40,855 nucleotides of DNA, from contig NZ_JAGMUJ010000002.1 of the NCBI RefSeq assembly GCF_019049255.1, positions 1 to 40,855 on the forward strand. Reading direction: 5' to 3'. The DNA comes from Streptomyces sp. AC558_RSS880 (lineage in GTDB: Bacteria; Actinomycetota; Actinomycetes; Streptomycetales; Streptomycetaceae). The position numbers and the translations under genes are program-made. The notes below the pieces were generated by a model. It was not told the DNA's origin and did not search any database. It worked only from the letters and a program-made list of their open reading frames with translations. Below are positions 8,485-15,980 of this stretch, piece by piece. The stretch's first letter is position 1. Each line of letters begins with the position of its first letter.

Positions 8485-9800
8485 CGCCCTTCACCTCCCG
8501 TGCTGTTGTTACTGCTGTTGCGGGTGTTGCTGGCGTGGGGGGTGTTCACCGGGCTGCTCGAGCGGGGCGCGGGGGCGGTGGCTCCGCCGCCGTTCGACGT
8601 GCGCGAGCTGTGCGCGGCGACTCCGCCGGAGGCGGGGTTGGAGGGGCGGGGGCCGGTGGACTGGCCGCCGCGGTTGTTGTCGGCGCGGGTGCTGTGGGTC
8701 TTGATGCCCTGCGCGACCAGGGTCGCCGGGGAGCTCATGACGGCGGCGGCCTTGCCCTCGGCGCCCTGCATGAGGCGGTTGTTGCGGGAACTGGCGAGTT
8801 CGTCGCCGAAGCCGGGGACGAAGCGGTAGATCATCGCGGAGGCGAAGATGGCGAGCAGGATGATCGCCAGCCCGGAGACCACGGCGGAGAAGGCGTCGGG
8901 CCCCTCCTCGGCGGACAGCGCCCCGGCGAGGCCGAGCACGATCACGATCACCGGCTTCACGAGGATCACGGCGATCATGATCCCCGCCCAGCGGCGGACG
9001 TGGCCCCACAGGTTCTTGTCCACGAGGCCCGCGTAGACGACGGTGCCGAGGAGGGCGCCGACGTAGAGCAGGGCGGCGCGGATGACGAGCTCCAGCCAGA
9101 GGACGCCGGCGGCGAGGATGGAGACGAGGGAGACGACGATCAGCATGATCGGGCCGCCGCCGATGTCGTCGCCCTTTTCGAGCGCGCCGGAGAACGTGCC
9201 GAAGAACGTGTCCGTCTGGTCGCCGGTCGCCTTCGCGAGGACCTCGGTGACGCCGTCGGTCGCCGACACGATCGTGTAGAGGATCAGCGGGGTGAAGGCG
9301 GAGGCGAGGACGGTGAGCCAGAGGAAGCCGATCGCCTCGGACAGGGCGGTGGTGAGGGGGACGCCGCGCACCGCGCGCTTGGCGACCGCGAGCAGCCAGA
9401 GGATGAGGGTGAGGATCGTCGACGCGGCGAAGACGACGGCGTACTGCTGGAGGAACGTGTCGTTCGTGAAGTCGACGTTCGCGGTCTCCTGTACGGCGTC
9501 GCTGAGCTTGTCGACGGTCCAGGAGGCGGCGTCGGCGCAGCCCTGGGCGAGGGAGGCGAGGGGGTCGAGGGTGGTGGTGGGTTCGTTGAGGGTGGAGGAA
9601 CTGCCGGACCCTTCGCCCTCTCTGCCTCGCTCGCAGTAGTCCTTGGCGCGGCCGGGGATGAGGTCGCAGGGGTTGTCGCTGTCCGTGGGCGTGGGCGTCG
9701 GTGTGGGTGCAGCGAGGGCCCGCGTGGCGAAGACGACGGCAGCCGCCTGTACGGCCGCGACGGCACCGGTCAGTTTGAGCAGGCGGTGGTTAGCGGGCAT
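8481..9800 (-). CDS. cmdD: VirB6/TrbL-like polytopic membrane protein (CmdD-like)
   Basis: 439 residues from the chosen ATG. There is a signal-peptide-like N-terminus (1-30), then a Thr/Pro stretch, about six TM helices (roughly 115-340) and a C-terminal low-complexity tail of about 90 residues rich in Ser, Asn, Gly and Pro. Polytopic proteins with this organisation occupy the VirB6/TrbL channel position in Gram-positive conjugation systems. The start was set at MPANHRLLKL because a GGAGGG site lies 8-9 bases upstream; this makes an 11-base overlap with the preceding gene. A start 22 codons upstream would add a basic segment before the signal peptide and is less likely. Confidence 0.85.
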   Translation of the reverse strand: MPANHRLLKLTGAVAAVQAAAVVFATRALAAPTPTPTPTDSDNPCDLIPGRAKDYCERGREGEGSGSSSTLNEPTTTLDPLASLAQGCADAASWTVDKLSDAVQETANVDFTNDTFLQQYAVVFAASTILTLILWLLAVAKRAVRGVPLTTALSEAIGFLWLTVLASAFTPLILYTIVSATDGVTEVLAKATGDQTDTFFGTFSGALEKGDDIGGGPIMLIVVSLVSILAAGVLWLELVIRAALLYVGALLGTVVYAGLVDKNLWGHVRRWAGIMIAVILVKPVIVIVLGLAGALSAEEGPDAFSAVVSGLAIILLAIFASAMIYRFVPGFGDELASSRNNRLMQGAEGKAAAVMSSPATLVAQGIKTHSTRADNNRGGQSTGPRPSNPASGGVAAHSSRTSNGGGATAPAPRSSSPVNTPHASNTRNSSNNSTGGEGR

Positions 9801-10596
9801 ACGTGAACCCTCCGTACTCCTCGACGGCCTTCGCCATCTCGTCGGCGCTGGAGGCCCGCTTGTCACCGGGAACCGGGGTAGGGCCGTCCTTCTGAGAGTG
9901 GGTCACGATCTTCCAGTCGTCGTTGGTCCACTCAAGTTGCATGGTGATGGTGAACCAACTGTTGGTGACCGGGTTGGTGGAGCTCTCGCCTGCCAGCCCC
10001 AGAAGTCCGCTGCACCAGACCTCCACCGTTGCCGCGTCGGCAGACGACGCGGTGACCTTGGTGCCGATCGGGCTGGTACGCGAGACGAACGTGTGGCCCT
10101 TCGGCGTGGTGCCGTCGTCGTTGAGGCCCACGTTCTTGTTGAACTCCGGTGTGTACGCCTTGTCCAGCGTCGCCTCGAAGTCCGCGACGCGGTCGGGAAC
10201 GATGATCGACTGAAGGATGACGTCTCGCCGGTCCTTGTCGAACATCTCGGCGGAGCCCAGCACCACCGAGTAGTTCGCCGCCGCGCTCTCCGCGCCCTGC
10301 TGGTCGTGGGCGAAGCCCGAGGGGATGCCGGACGCCTTCGAGCTGACCGGCTTCTTCCCCGACGGGGCTGTCGCCGCCGACTTGGGGGAGTCGCCGGAGC
10401 CGCCCTCCTCTGCGGCGGAATCGTCGCCTCCACGGTTCGCGAAGGCGATCGCCGCGATCAGGAGGACCACCACGCCGACCACCGTCACCAGGCTGCGCGA
10501 CGACGAACGGCCGCCTCTGCGCGCGCCGCCGTACGGATCGCCGCCCCTTTCCGGCAGGCGGGTGCGGGTCTGGCCCGTGTCGTCTCCGAGACTCAT
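9790..10596 (-). CDS. cmdE: Single-pass membrane protein, VirB8/TcpC-like position (CmdE-like)
   Basis: 268 residues: a hydrophilic Arg/Gly-rich cytoplasmic N-terminus, one TM helix (36-53), an acidic Gly/Ser linker and an extracytoplasmic domain of about 190 residues with alternating strands (for example TVEVWCSGLLG, SWFTITMQLEWTNDDWKIV). The topology and the closing W..DDWKIV strand are what NTF2-like VirB8/TcpC proteins of T4SS show. The family assignment is structural inference, not a clear motif match. ATG start. The 202-base gap to the preceding small gene is the only large gap in the operon. Confidence 0.8.
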   Translation of the reverse strand: MSLGDDTGQTRTRLPERGGDPYGGARRGGRSSSRSLVTVVGVVVLLIAAIAFANRGGDDSAAEEGGSGDSPKSAATAPSGKKPVSSKASGIPSGFAHDQQGAESAAANYSVVLGSAEMFDKDRRDVILQSIIVPDRVADFEATLDKAYTPEFNKNVGLNDDGTTPKGHTFVSRTSPIGTKVTASSADAATVEVWCSGLLGLAGESSTNPVTNSWFTITMQLEWTNDDWKIVTHSQKDGPTPVPGDKRASSADEMAKAVEEYGGFTYAR

Positions 10597-10798
10597 ACCG
10601 CGTACGCCCCCTCAGTGTCGTGCGGAAACGCCTCGTACTCCGCGTACTCCATGTACGACGGTAGCCGTGCTGGTCCCCGCGCGGGCGCGGTGTGGTGACT
10701 GGACATCAGGGAAACGCAACCTCAGCCGGTGGGCACGACGGGCGGGTGGGGTGGAGGGGGTGCCGGGCGTGCCCGGTCGGGAGCGATTGGGGGCGGGA

Positions 10799-11107
10799 CT
10801 ACACGGCCATTCCGTACACGATGGTGAACAGCGTGCCGAGCGAACCGATGATGAAGACGCCCGTGAGCCCCGCGATGATGAGGCCCTTGCCCTGTTCGGC
10901 ACTGAACGTGTCCCTCAACGCCGTGGCGCCGATGCGCTGTTTGGCCGCCCCCCAGATGGCGATGCCCAGGCAGATGAGGATGGCGACCGCCATGACCACT
11001 TCGATCATGATTTTGGCCTCGTTGCCCAGGCTGCCGAAGGGGCCCCAATCCGGAGCGATCCCGCCGATAATGGTGTTGATGTCTCCCTCGTCGGCCGCGA
11101 AGAACAT
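10799..11107 (-). CDS. cmdF: Small two-helix membrane protein, first gene of T4SS-like operon (CmdF-like)
   Basis: 102 residues with TM helices at about 33-54 and 75-98 and a short polar loop (AAKQRIGATALRDTFSAEQGKG). Size, topology and operon position recall VirB2/TrbC pilin-like or PrgI-like subunits, but there is no diagnostic motif. An upstream GTG three codons earlier (11116) is possible, but GGGG would then sit almost against the start; the ATG at 11107 has GGTGA at normal spacing. It heads the operon, so its promoter should be in the gap 11108-11250. Confidence 0.8.
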   Translation of the reverse strand: MFFAADEGDINTIIGGIAPDWGPFGSLGNEAKIMIEVVMAVAILICLGIAIWGAAKQRIGATALRDTFSAEQGKGLIIAGLTGVFIIGSLGTLFTIVYGMAV

Positions 11108-11116
11108 GTAAGTCAC

Positions 11117-11610
11117 CGCCCCTGTATGGGTAGTTCCGCACCCCTGCGGTTGTGCAGAGGTCAGCCCTCATTGTCGCCGACGATGGCGCTGTCGCATGTC
11201 GACTTGGCGTCATCTGTTGGCGGGTTTCGTACGAATAGCTTGCCACCGGCGCGCGCCGTACTCCGGTAGGGGCGCGCTCCGCTGGGTGAGAAGTCGTATC
11301 GTCACTCTGTGTATCACGCTGGGTAATGCCGGGCAACGAGGTGTGTGCTCAGCGCGGCTTGAGCCCCGTGCGGCAGGAGGCGGATCGGCGCCTGTGCCCA
11401 GCCGGGGCCGGTTGGCGGCCTGGTGTTCCTCTGTCGGCCGGTGGGCGGGAGGGCACGGACTGGCCAGCTCACCTGAAATACGTGAGCATCTCGGCTCTCG
11501 TTGTCCTTGGGCTGCTCATTTGAGTGCCTGATGGGCGTTGCTCTGCCTACTGTTCACGCTTTTCAGCAGGATGGGTCTTCTCCCGCCCCGCGTTGCACGG
11601 GGGCGTGACG
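11117..11610. other. Intergenic region, no convincing gene
   Basis: About 490 bases between the start of the T4SS-like operon and the end of the DUF397 gene. A 65-codon plus-strand frame at 11326-11523 ends in a hydrophobic stretch but has no recognisable homology or good ribosome site. A short stem CCGCA-CCCC-TGCGG near 11138-11151 sits where the minus-strand operon promoter should be. I see nothing else I can support. Confidence 0.5.
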
Positions 11611-11964
11611 CTACGCCACGAAGTGGTCGAACTCGCCGGCCCGGACGCCGCGCACGAAGGTCTCCCAGCGACGGCGGTCGGTGGTGACGGCGGGGACTCC
11701 GGGGGCGCCGGGAGCGTGGAGGCGGACGGTGCGGTCGTCGTCGCCGACGGCAGTCACTTCGAGGCCGGGGCCCTGGGGGTCCCGGTGCGGTTCTTCCTTG
11801 AGGGAGCGGAGAAGGGTGCGGAAGGCGTCGGGGGTGGTGGTGAGGATCGCTCCGCCGGGGTCGGCGGATTCGGTTATGTGGATCCCGGTGGGGGTCGCGG
11901 CGATGTGCACGCAGGAGTCGCCCTCGCCGCAGTACGACGACTTCTGCCAGGTGAGCTGGGGCAT
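11611..11964 (-). CDS. DUF397 domain protein of a whiJ/abaA-type trio
   Basis: 117 residues. The N-terminal DUF397 hallmark is WQKSSYCGEGDSCVHIA (6-22), followed by the usual HITESADPGGAILTTTPDAFRTLL. The C-terminal half contains a second module ending WETFVRGVRAGEFDHF, which resembles the same fold repeated. The ATG is 11 bases after the regulator's stop, with an AAGGA site. DUF397 genes in Streptomyces accompany XRE/DUF5753 regulators and RsbW-like ATPases in the whiJ and abaA loci, which influence development. Its biochemical role is unknown; it is often proposed to act with the regulator. Confidence 0.9.
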   Translation of the reverse strand: MPQLTWQKSSYCGEGDSCVHIAATPTGIHITESADPGGAILTTTPDAFRTLLRSLKEEPHRDPQGPGLEVTAVGDDDRTVRLHAPGAPGVPAVTTDRRRWETFVRGVRAGEFDHFVA

Positions 11965-11975
11965 CTCGGGTTCCT

Positions 11976-12848
11976 TCAGAGGCCTTGGGCGATGGTGTGG
12001 ATGAGGTCCCGTGATTTCTCGGGGGCGAGGGCTCGGGTCTCCACCCGCTCCAGGACGGCGCGGTACTTGTCGAGCTGGGCCTCGGCATCGAGGAAGGTGG
12101 GGCCGTGTGACTGGTCGAGGTGGACGGTGTCGAGCTGGGGGACGGGCCCGCACGAGTAGAAGACCGACTGTCCCGACCCCGGGAAGCCTCCGGCAGCGAA
12201 GGGGATCACCTTGATGGTGATGTGTTCCCGCTCGCTCATGTCCAGCAGGTGCCGCAGTTGTGCCCTGGCGATGGAGGCGCCCCCGAACTGCATGCGCAAC
12301 GCGGCTTCGTGAATGAGCGCCAGGTACGGCGTCGGGTTGTCCCGGTAGATCACGGTCTGGCGTTTGATGCGGAACGAGACGCGGTGCTCGATGTCGGGCG
12401 GCGCGAGTTCGGGCACGACCTGGCGGAACAGTGAGCGGGCGTGGTCGGTGGTCTGCAGTAGCCCGGGGATGTGGACGGTCACGGAGCCGCGCAGGTGGAC
12501 GGCGTGGTGTTCAAGCTCGGCCAGATCGAGTAGCGCGGGCGACAGGAGGTCGCGGTACTCCTCCCACCAGCCGTGCCTGCGCTCGCCCGTCATTCCGGCG
12601 ACGGCTTCGACGAGGGCCTTGTCGGCACAGTCGTAGTGGCAGGCCATGGCACGGACGCGCTCGGGACTCACGCCCGCCCGTCCCGCCTCTATGTTGCTGA
12701 TCTGGTTCGGCTTGACGCCGAGGAGTTGACCGGCCTCGACGGCCGTCAGGCCCGCACGCTCCCGGAGTTTGCGCAGTTCAACGCCCAAGCGGAGCTGGCG
12801 ACCCGTCGGATTGCTTCTCACGGGCTGGTCCGCCTCCTTGCCGTGCAT
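11976..12848 (-). CDS. XRE-family regulator with DUF5753 (WhiJ-like)
   Basis: 290 residues. The N-terminal XRE helix-turn-helix is at about 20-75 (ELRKLRERAGLTAVEAGQLL ... SNIEAGRAGVSPERV), and the C-terminal DUF5753 domain carries the usual HIPGLLQTTDHARSL, RQTVI and GQSVFY(S) segments. This is the DNA-binding member of a whiJ-type trio. GTG at 12857 is an alternative start, but it lies inside the palindrome at 12851-12864, so ATG 12848 is preferred. Likely autoregulated and acting on the divergent ATPase through the inverted repeats in the 12849-13023 gap (inference). Confidence 0.9.
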   Translation of the reverse strand: MHGKEADQPVRSNPTGRQLRLGVELRKLRERAGLTAVEAGQLLGVKPNQISNIEAGRAGVSPERVRAMACHYDCADKALVEAVAGMTGERRHGWWEEYRDLLSPALLDLAELEHHAVHLRGSVTVHIPGLLQTTDHARSLFRQVVPELAPPDIEHRVSFRIKRQTVIYRDNPTPYLALIHEAALRMQFGGASIARAQLRHLLDMSEREHITIKVIPFAAGGFPGSGQSVFYSCGPVPQLDTVHLDQSHGPTFLDAEAQLDKYRAVLERVETRALAPEKSRDLIHTIAQGL

Positions 12849-12850
12849 GT

Positions 12851-12864
12851 CACTCACATGAGTG
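12851..12864. promoter_or_regulatory. 14-bp palindrome at the start of the WhiJ-like gene
   Basis: CACTCA-CA-TGAGTG, perfect 6-bp arms, immediately upstream of ATG 12848 and covering the alternative GTG. It could be an operator or an RNA hairpin that masks the start. The function is inferred. Confidence 0.4.
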
Positions 12865-12883
12865 CAGTATGTGGGATTTCACT

Positions 12884-12911
12884 GGAACCGTATAAAGGCT
12901 TTTACGGTTCC
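12884..12911. promoter_or_regulatory. 28-bp inverted repeat in the divergent promoter region of the trio
   Basis: Perfect 9-bp arms GGAACCGTA and TACGGTTCC, separated by TAAAGGCTTT, which is itself AT-rich and nearly symmetric. It lies between the divergent regulator and ATPase genes and overlaps plausible -10 sequences on both strands (TATACG on minus, TAGCTT at 12915-12920 on plus). The best explanation is the binding site of the WhiJ-like XRE protein (inference). Confidence 0.6.
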
Positions 12912-13023
12912 GGCTAGCTTGGTTGCAGGCGCCCCGCCCGGAAGCGCACCGATCGACGGTTCGGCACTGCCACTGGGCAACTGTTCGCATTCACCCAACT
13001 GACCTCACCGATCGGAGACTTCC

Positions 13024-13488
13024 ATGTCCACCGTATCCCCGCCCTGGTCCTACACCCTGCACCTCTCACGCGATCCACGCTCATCGGGGATCGCCCGCTC
13101 CACCCTGCGGTCCGTCCTGACCGCCTACGAGCTCGGCGAACTCGCCCCCACGGCCGAGCTGCTCGCCTCGGAGCTGCTGACCAACGCCCATCTGCACACC
13201 GGCGGCCCGTACGCCCTCCACATCCGCCCGACCGGGTCCGGTCAGCTCCGGGTGGGGGTGTGGGACAAGGGCTCGACCATCCCCTCCGGGCTGAGCGCCG
13301 GTTTCGCGTACGGTGCCATGCCGCACGGAGCCTCGGAGGGCGGGCGGGGCCTGGCCCTCGTACGGGCGTACGCCGACGCCTGGGGCGCCTCGCTGCTGGG
13401 GGGACCGGAGGGCGCGTCGGGCGGAAAGGTGCTGTGGGCGGAGTGCGGCCGGGGTGGCCCGATGCAGCCGTCCGAGGGCAGATCGTGA
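13024..13488 (+). CDS. RsbW/SpoIIAB-like ATP-binding protein (HATPase_c_2)
   Basis: 154-residue GHKL-type ATP-binding protein of the anti-sigma-factor kinase class. The N box is ELLASELLTNAHLHTGG (E50, N54), G1 is VWDKGS (D81, G83) and G2 is EGGRGLALVRAYAD (106-117). It lacks a phosphotransfer domain. In whiJ/abaA-type loci such proteins accompany the XRE and DUF397 proteins, and it is transcribed divergently from them here. It may bind a sigma or anti-sigma partner, but none is encoded next to it. The partner is unknown. Confidence 0.9.
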   Translation: MSTVSPPWSYTLHLSRDPRSSGIARSTLRSVLTAYELGELAPTAELLASELLTNAHLHTGGPYALHIRPTGSGQLRVGVWDKGSTIPSGLSAGFAYGAMPHGASEGGRGLALVRAYADAWGASLLGGPEGASGGKVLWAECGRGGPMQPSEGRS

Positions 13489-13971
13489 GGGGAGCCGGGT
13501 GCGTGAGCGCGGAGCAGGCGCGGTGACGGAACCGGCCCGGTACGGGGGACGCGTCACCGAGTGGGTCGCCGGACCTCCCGCCGGACTTCCCACCGGGCCC
13601 GCCCGTGCCACCGAAGGACCGGGTCCGTCCGCGGCCGGGGTGCCTGCGCGACGTTGCCGGGAGGAGTGAGGGCGCAACGGGTCCGTGGTGCGGATCGCGG
13701 GAGGAAAGCCGGTGATGTCCCCGACTCCGCGCGGCGGGCACGCGGGTGTGGTGAAGCGGGCACGGCGGCAGCCCGAAGCCGCTCTGTCCGAAGGGCTGGA
13801 CGCGTACGAGGTGTCCTCTTCGACGTGGCCAGGGGCGGGCTTCCGGAATACGGCACTTCGCCACAGCCGTAGCAACCACGCCGAAGTACCTCGTGATCAT
13901 TCCGAAGGGCGGGCACCGCCTCTACACTGACGTGCGGCGGTGGACTGCCGGACGGCGAGGGGCGGTTGGCG
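13489..13971. other. Intergenic region upstream of the muramidase gene
   Basis: About 480 bases. Short frames on both strands lack family signatures and good ribosome sites. A TACACT hexamer at 13923-13928 is a possible -10 for the downstream gene. I looked for a c-di-AMP (ydaO) riboswitch, common before actinobacterial cell-wall hydrolases, and did not recognise its conserved core. Confidence 0.4.
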
Positions 13972-14976
13972 GTGCGTAAGACATGGGTCGCGGCGGGGAT
14001 CGCCGTCAGTTCCGCGCTCGCCTTTGTGATGCTGCTCGTCGTCGGGGTCTACGTCGTCGCCGGGAACCTCGCCAACGGGGTGGGTGGCGGGGCGGCCAAG
14101 GCCCTCGCCAAGGGAAGCGTGCCGGCCGCGTATCAGGCGCTCGTGCAGAAGTGGGGCAACCACTGCCCCGCCATCAACCCGGCCCTGCTCGCCGCCCAGC
14201 TCTACCAGGAGAGCGGATTCAACCCGAAGGCGCAGAGCCATGCGGCGGCGCAGGGCATCGCCCAGTTCATCCCCGGTACGTGGGCCACGCACGGGATCGA
14301 CGGGGACGGGGACGGGGACCGTGACGTGTGGGACCCGAAGGATGCGATTCCGTCGGCGGCGGCGTACGACTGCGCGCTCGCGTCCTATGTGAAGGACGTC
14401 GGCGGGAATCTGACCGAAAACATGCTCGCCTCGTACAACGCCGGGGCGTACGCGGTGATCAAGTACGGGGGTGTTCCGCCGTACAAGGAGACGCAGAACT
14501 ACGTCAAGCGGATCCTGGCGCTGGAGGAGAGCTTCGCCGCGCCGGTGGGGCGGGTCGATCCGTCGAAGCAGGCGGCCGGGGCCATCGCGTACGCGCAGGA
14601 GAAGCTCGGGACGCTGTACCTGTGGGGCGGTAACGGTACGCCTGAGCACGGAGGACGGTTCGACTGCTCGGGGCTGACCAAGGCGGCGTACGAGAGCGTG
14701 GGGATCACGCTGCCGCGGGTGGCCAACGACCAGTACAACGCGGGGCCGCATCCGAAGCGGGACGAACTGCTGCCGGGCGATCTGGTGTTCTTCTCGGACG
14801 ACCTCACCAATTCCCGGGCCATCCGGCATGTGGGTATTTATGTCGGCGGTGGGTACATGATCGACGCGCCCCGGACCGGGGCCGTGATCCGATTCGACCC
14901 GATCGACACGCCTGACTATTTTGGTGCCACCCGGGTCACCGAAGATGGCGCGAAAGCACTCCCCACCACGGTGTGA
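13972..14976 (+). CDS. Bifunctional lytic transglycosylase / NlpC-P60 peptidase (VirB1-like)
   Basis: 334 residues. N-terminal TM anchor (9-31), then a soluble lytic transglycosylase domain with catalytic E80 in QLYQESGFNP, GIAQFIPGTW and MLASYNAGAYAV. An Asp/Gly-rich Ca-loop-like DGDGDGDRD (110-118) sits between. The C-terminal NlpC/P60 domain has C232 in FDCSGL and H286 in RHVGIYVGGGYMIDAP. It cleaves glycan strands and stem peptides outside the membrane. GTG 13972 was chosen because GAGGGG lies 9 bases upstream; TTG 13966 would be only 3 bases from it. Such fused SLT-NlpC proteins are the VirB1 counterpart of Gram-positive T4SS, fitting the neighbouring cluster. Confidence 0.9.
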   Translation: MRKTWVAAGIAVSSALAFVMLLVVGVYVVAGNLANGVGGGAAKALAKGSVPAAYQALVQKWGNHCPAINPALLAAQLYQESGFNPKAQSHAAAQGIAQFIPGTWATHGIDGDGDGDRDVWDPKDAIPSAAAYDCALASYVKDVGGNLTENMLASYNAGAYAVIKYGGVPPYKETQNYVKRILALEESFAAPVGRVDPSKQAAGAIAYAQEKLGTLYLWGGNGTPEHGGRFDCSGLTKAAYESVGITLPRVANDQYNAGPHPKRDELLPGDLVFFSDDLTNSRAIRHVGIYVGGGYMIDAPRTGAVIRFDPIDTPDYFGATRVTEDGAKALPTTV

Positions 14977-15187
14977 GCGGAGCGTCAACCCTCCCCCTGA
15001 GCTGCGGGGATGCATCTCTCTTCGATAACGTCTGCGTGATCATTCGGTGGAGTGTGGAACGTATCAACGGGGACCGTGCGTTCCTGTTGTCGTAGCCGAG
15101 CGAACGAGCGGATCTACAAACCACGGGGGTGGCGGGAACGGCGTGCGAACGGTGCGCCGGGAGATATGACGAAGGGGCCGCAGCACC

Positions 15188-15898
15188 ATGGCTGGATTCG
15201 CCGATTCCGGGTCGAACCCCGACGTCGACCTGCTCTATGACATCAATGGCCTGGCGAAGGCCGCGCCGCCGTGGCTCGATCACCTCATGGAGTTCGTGGG
15301 TGAGTTCGGCCTGCTGTTCGCCTTGCTGGGGCTGCTGGTGTGGTGCTGGTGGGGCGTCAGGCGACGGGGCGGCGAGGACACGGCCCCGGCCGTGGCGGCC
15401 CTGGTGTGGGCCCCGCTCGCGGCGGGCGTCGCGGTCCTGGTGAACGTGCCGATACGTGGGTTCGTGGAGCGGCGCCGGCCCTTCCTCGACCATGAGGGGC
15501 TCGAGGTCCTGGTCGACGGCAAGAACGACTACTCGTTCGTCAGCGACCACGCGACGCTCTGCATGGCGCTGGCGGTGGGGTTGTTCCTGGTCAACCGGCG
15601 GCTCGGGATCATCGGCCTGGTGCTGGGGCTGCTGGGCGGGTTCATCCGGGTCTACATGGGTGTGCACTACCCGACGGACGTCGTGGGCGGGCTCGCGCTC
15701 GGTACGGCCGTCGCACTGCTGCTCTCGCCGCTCGCCATGGCGCTGCTGACGCCGCTGATGCGGGCGATCGAGCGGTCGCCGCGGGCGGGGTGGCTGATCA
15801 CGGCGCGCGGGCGGCATCACGTCGAGGCGGGGCGGGTCGCTCCGGGGGCCAGGAACGGGGCGTCGGGCGGCCCCGAGGAGCGGGATCTGGCGGCCTGA
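15188..15898 (+). CDS. PAP2-family membrane phosphatase
   Basis: 236 residues with about five to six TM helices. The three-part PAP2 active site is complete: R90-x6-RP (97-98), SFVSDH (116-121) and RVYMGVHYPTDVV with R154, H160 and D164. Such enzymes dephosphorylate undecaprenyl pyrophosphate or other lipid phosphates on the outer face of the membrane; which substrate applies here cannot be told. The C-terminal 40 residues are a hydrophilic, probably disordered tail. AAGGGG lies upstream of the ATG. The location after a muramidase gene suggests an envelope role. Confidence 0.88.
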   Translation: MAGFADSGSNPDVDLLYDINGLAKAAPPWLDHLMEFVGEFGLLFALLGLLVWCWWGVRRRGGEDTAPAVAALVWAPLAAGVAVLVNVPIRGFVERRRPFLDHEGLEVLVDGKNDYSFVSDHATLCMALAVGLFLVNRRLGIIGLVLGLLGGFIRVYMGVHYPTDVVGGLALGTAVALLLSPLAMALLTPLMRAIERSPRAGWLITARGRHHVEAGRVAPGARNGASGGPEERDLAA

Positions 15899-15980
15899 GC
15901 CCGCCTCGGCCGCTGCCGGGAGACGATGACGGGTGCGGACTCGGGACCCGGTGTCGGTTCCTCCTGCCAGACTCGTCCGC

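Noticed and set aside
11326..11523. Possible 65-codon gene on the plus strand ending in a hydrophobic segment
   Set aside because: No convincing ribosome site, no recognisable family, Arg/Gly-rich shadow-like composition.
13489..13971. c-di-AMP riboswitch before the muramidase gene
   Set aside because: The conserved core elements of the ydaO motif were not recognisable by eye.
3948..14976. Integrative conjugative element
   Set aside because: No integrase, relaxase, replication gene, attachment-site repeats or tRNA border; the neighbouring gene order looks like core chromosome.
15045..15090. SigE-like promoter (GGAAC ... GTT) before the PAP2 gene
   Set aside because: The spacing of 19 bases is too long for the usual ECF consensus and no second motif supports it.
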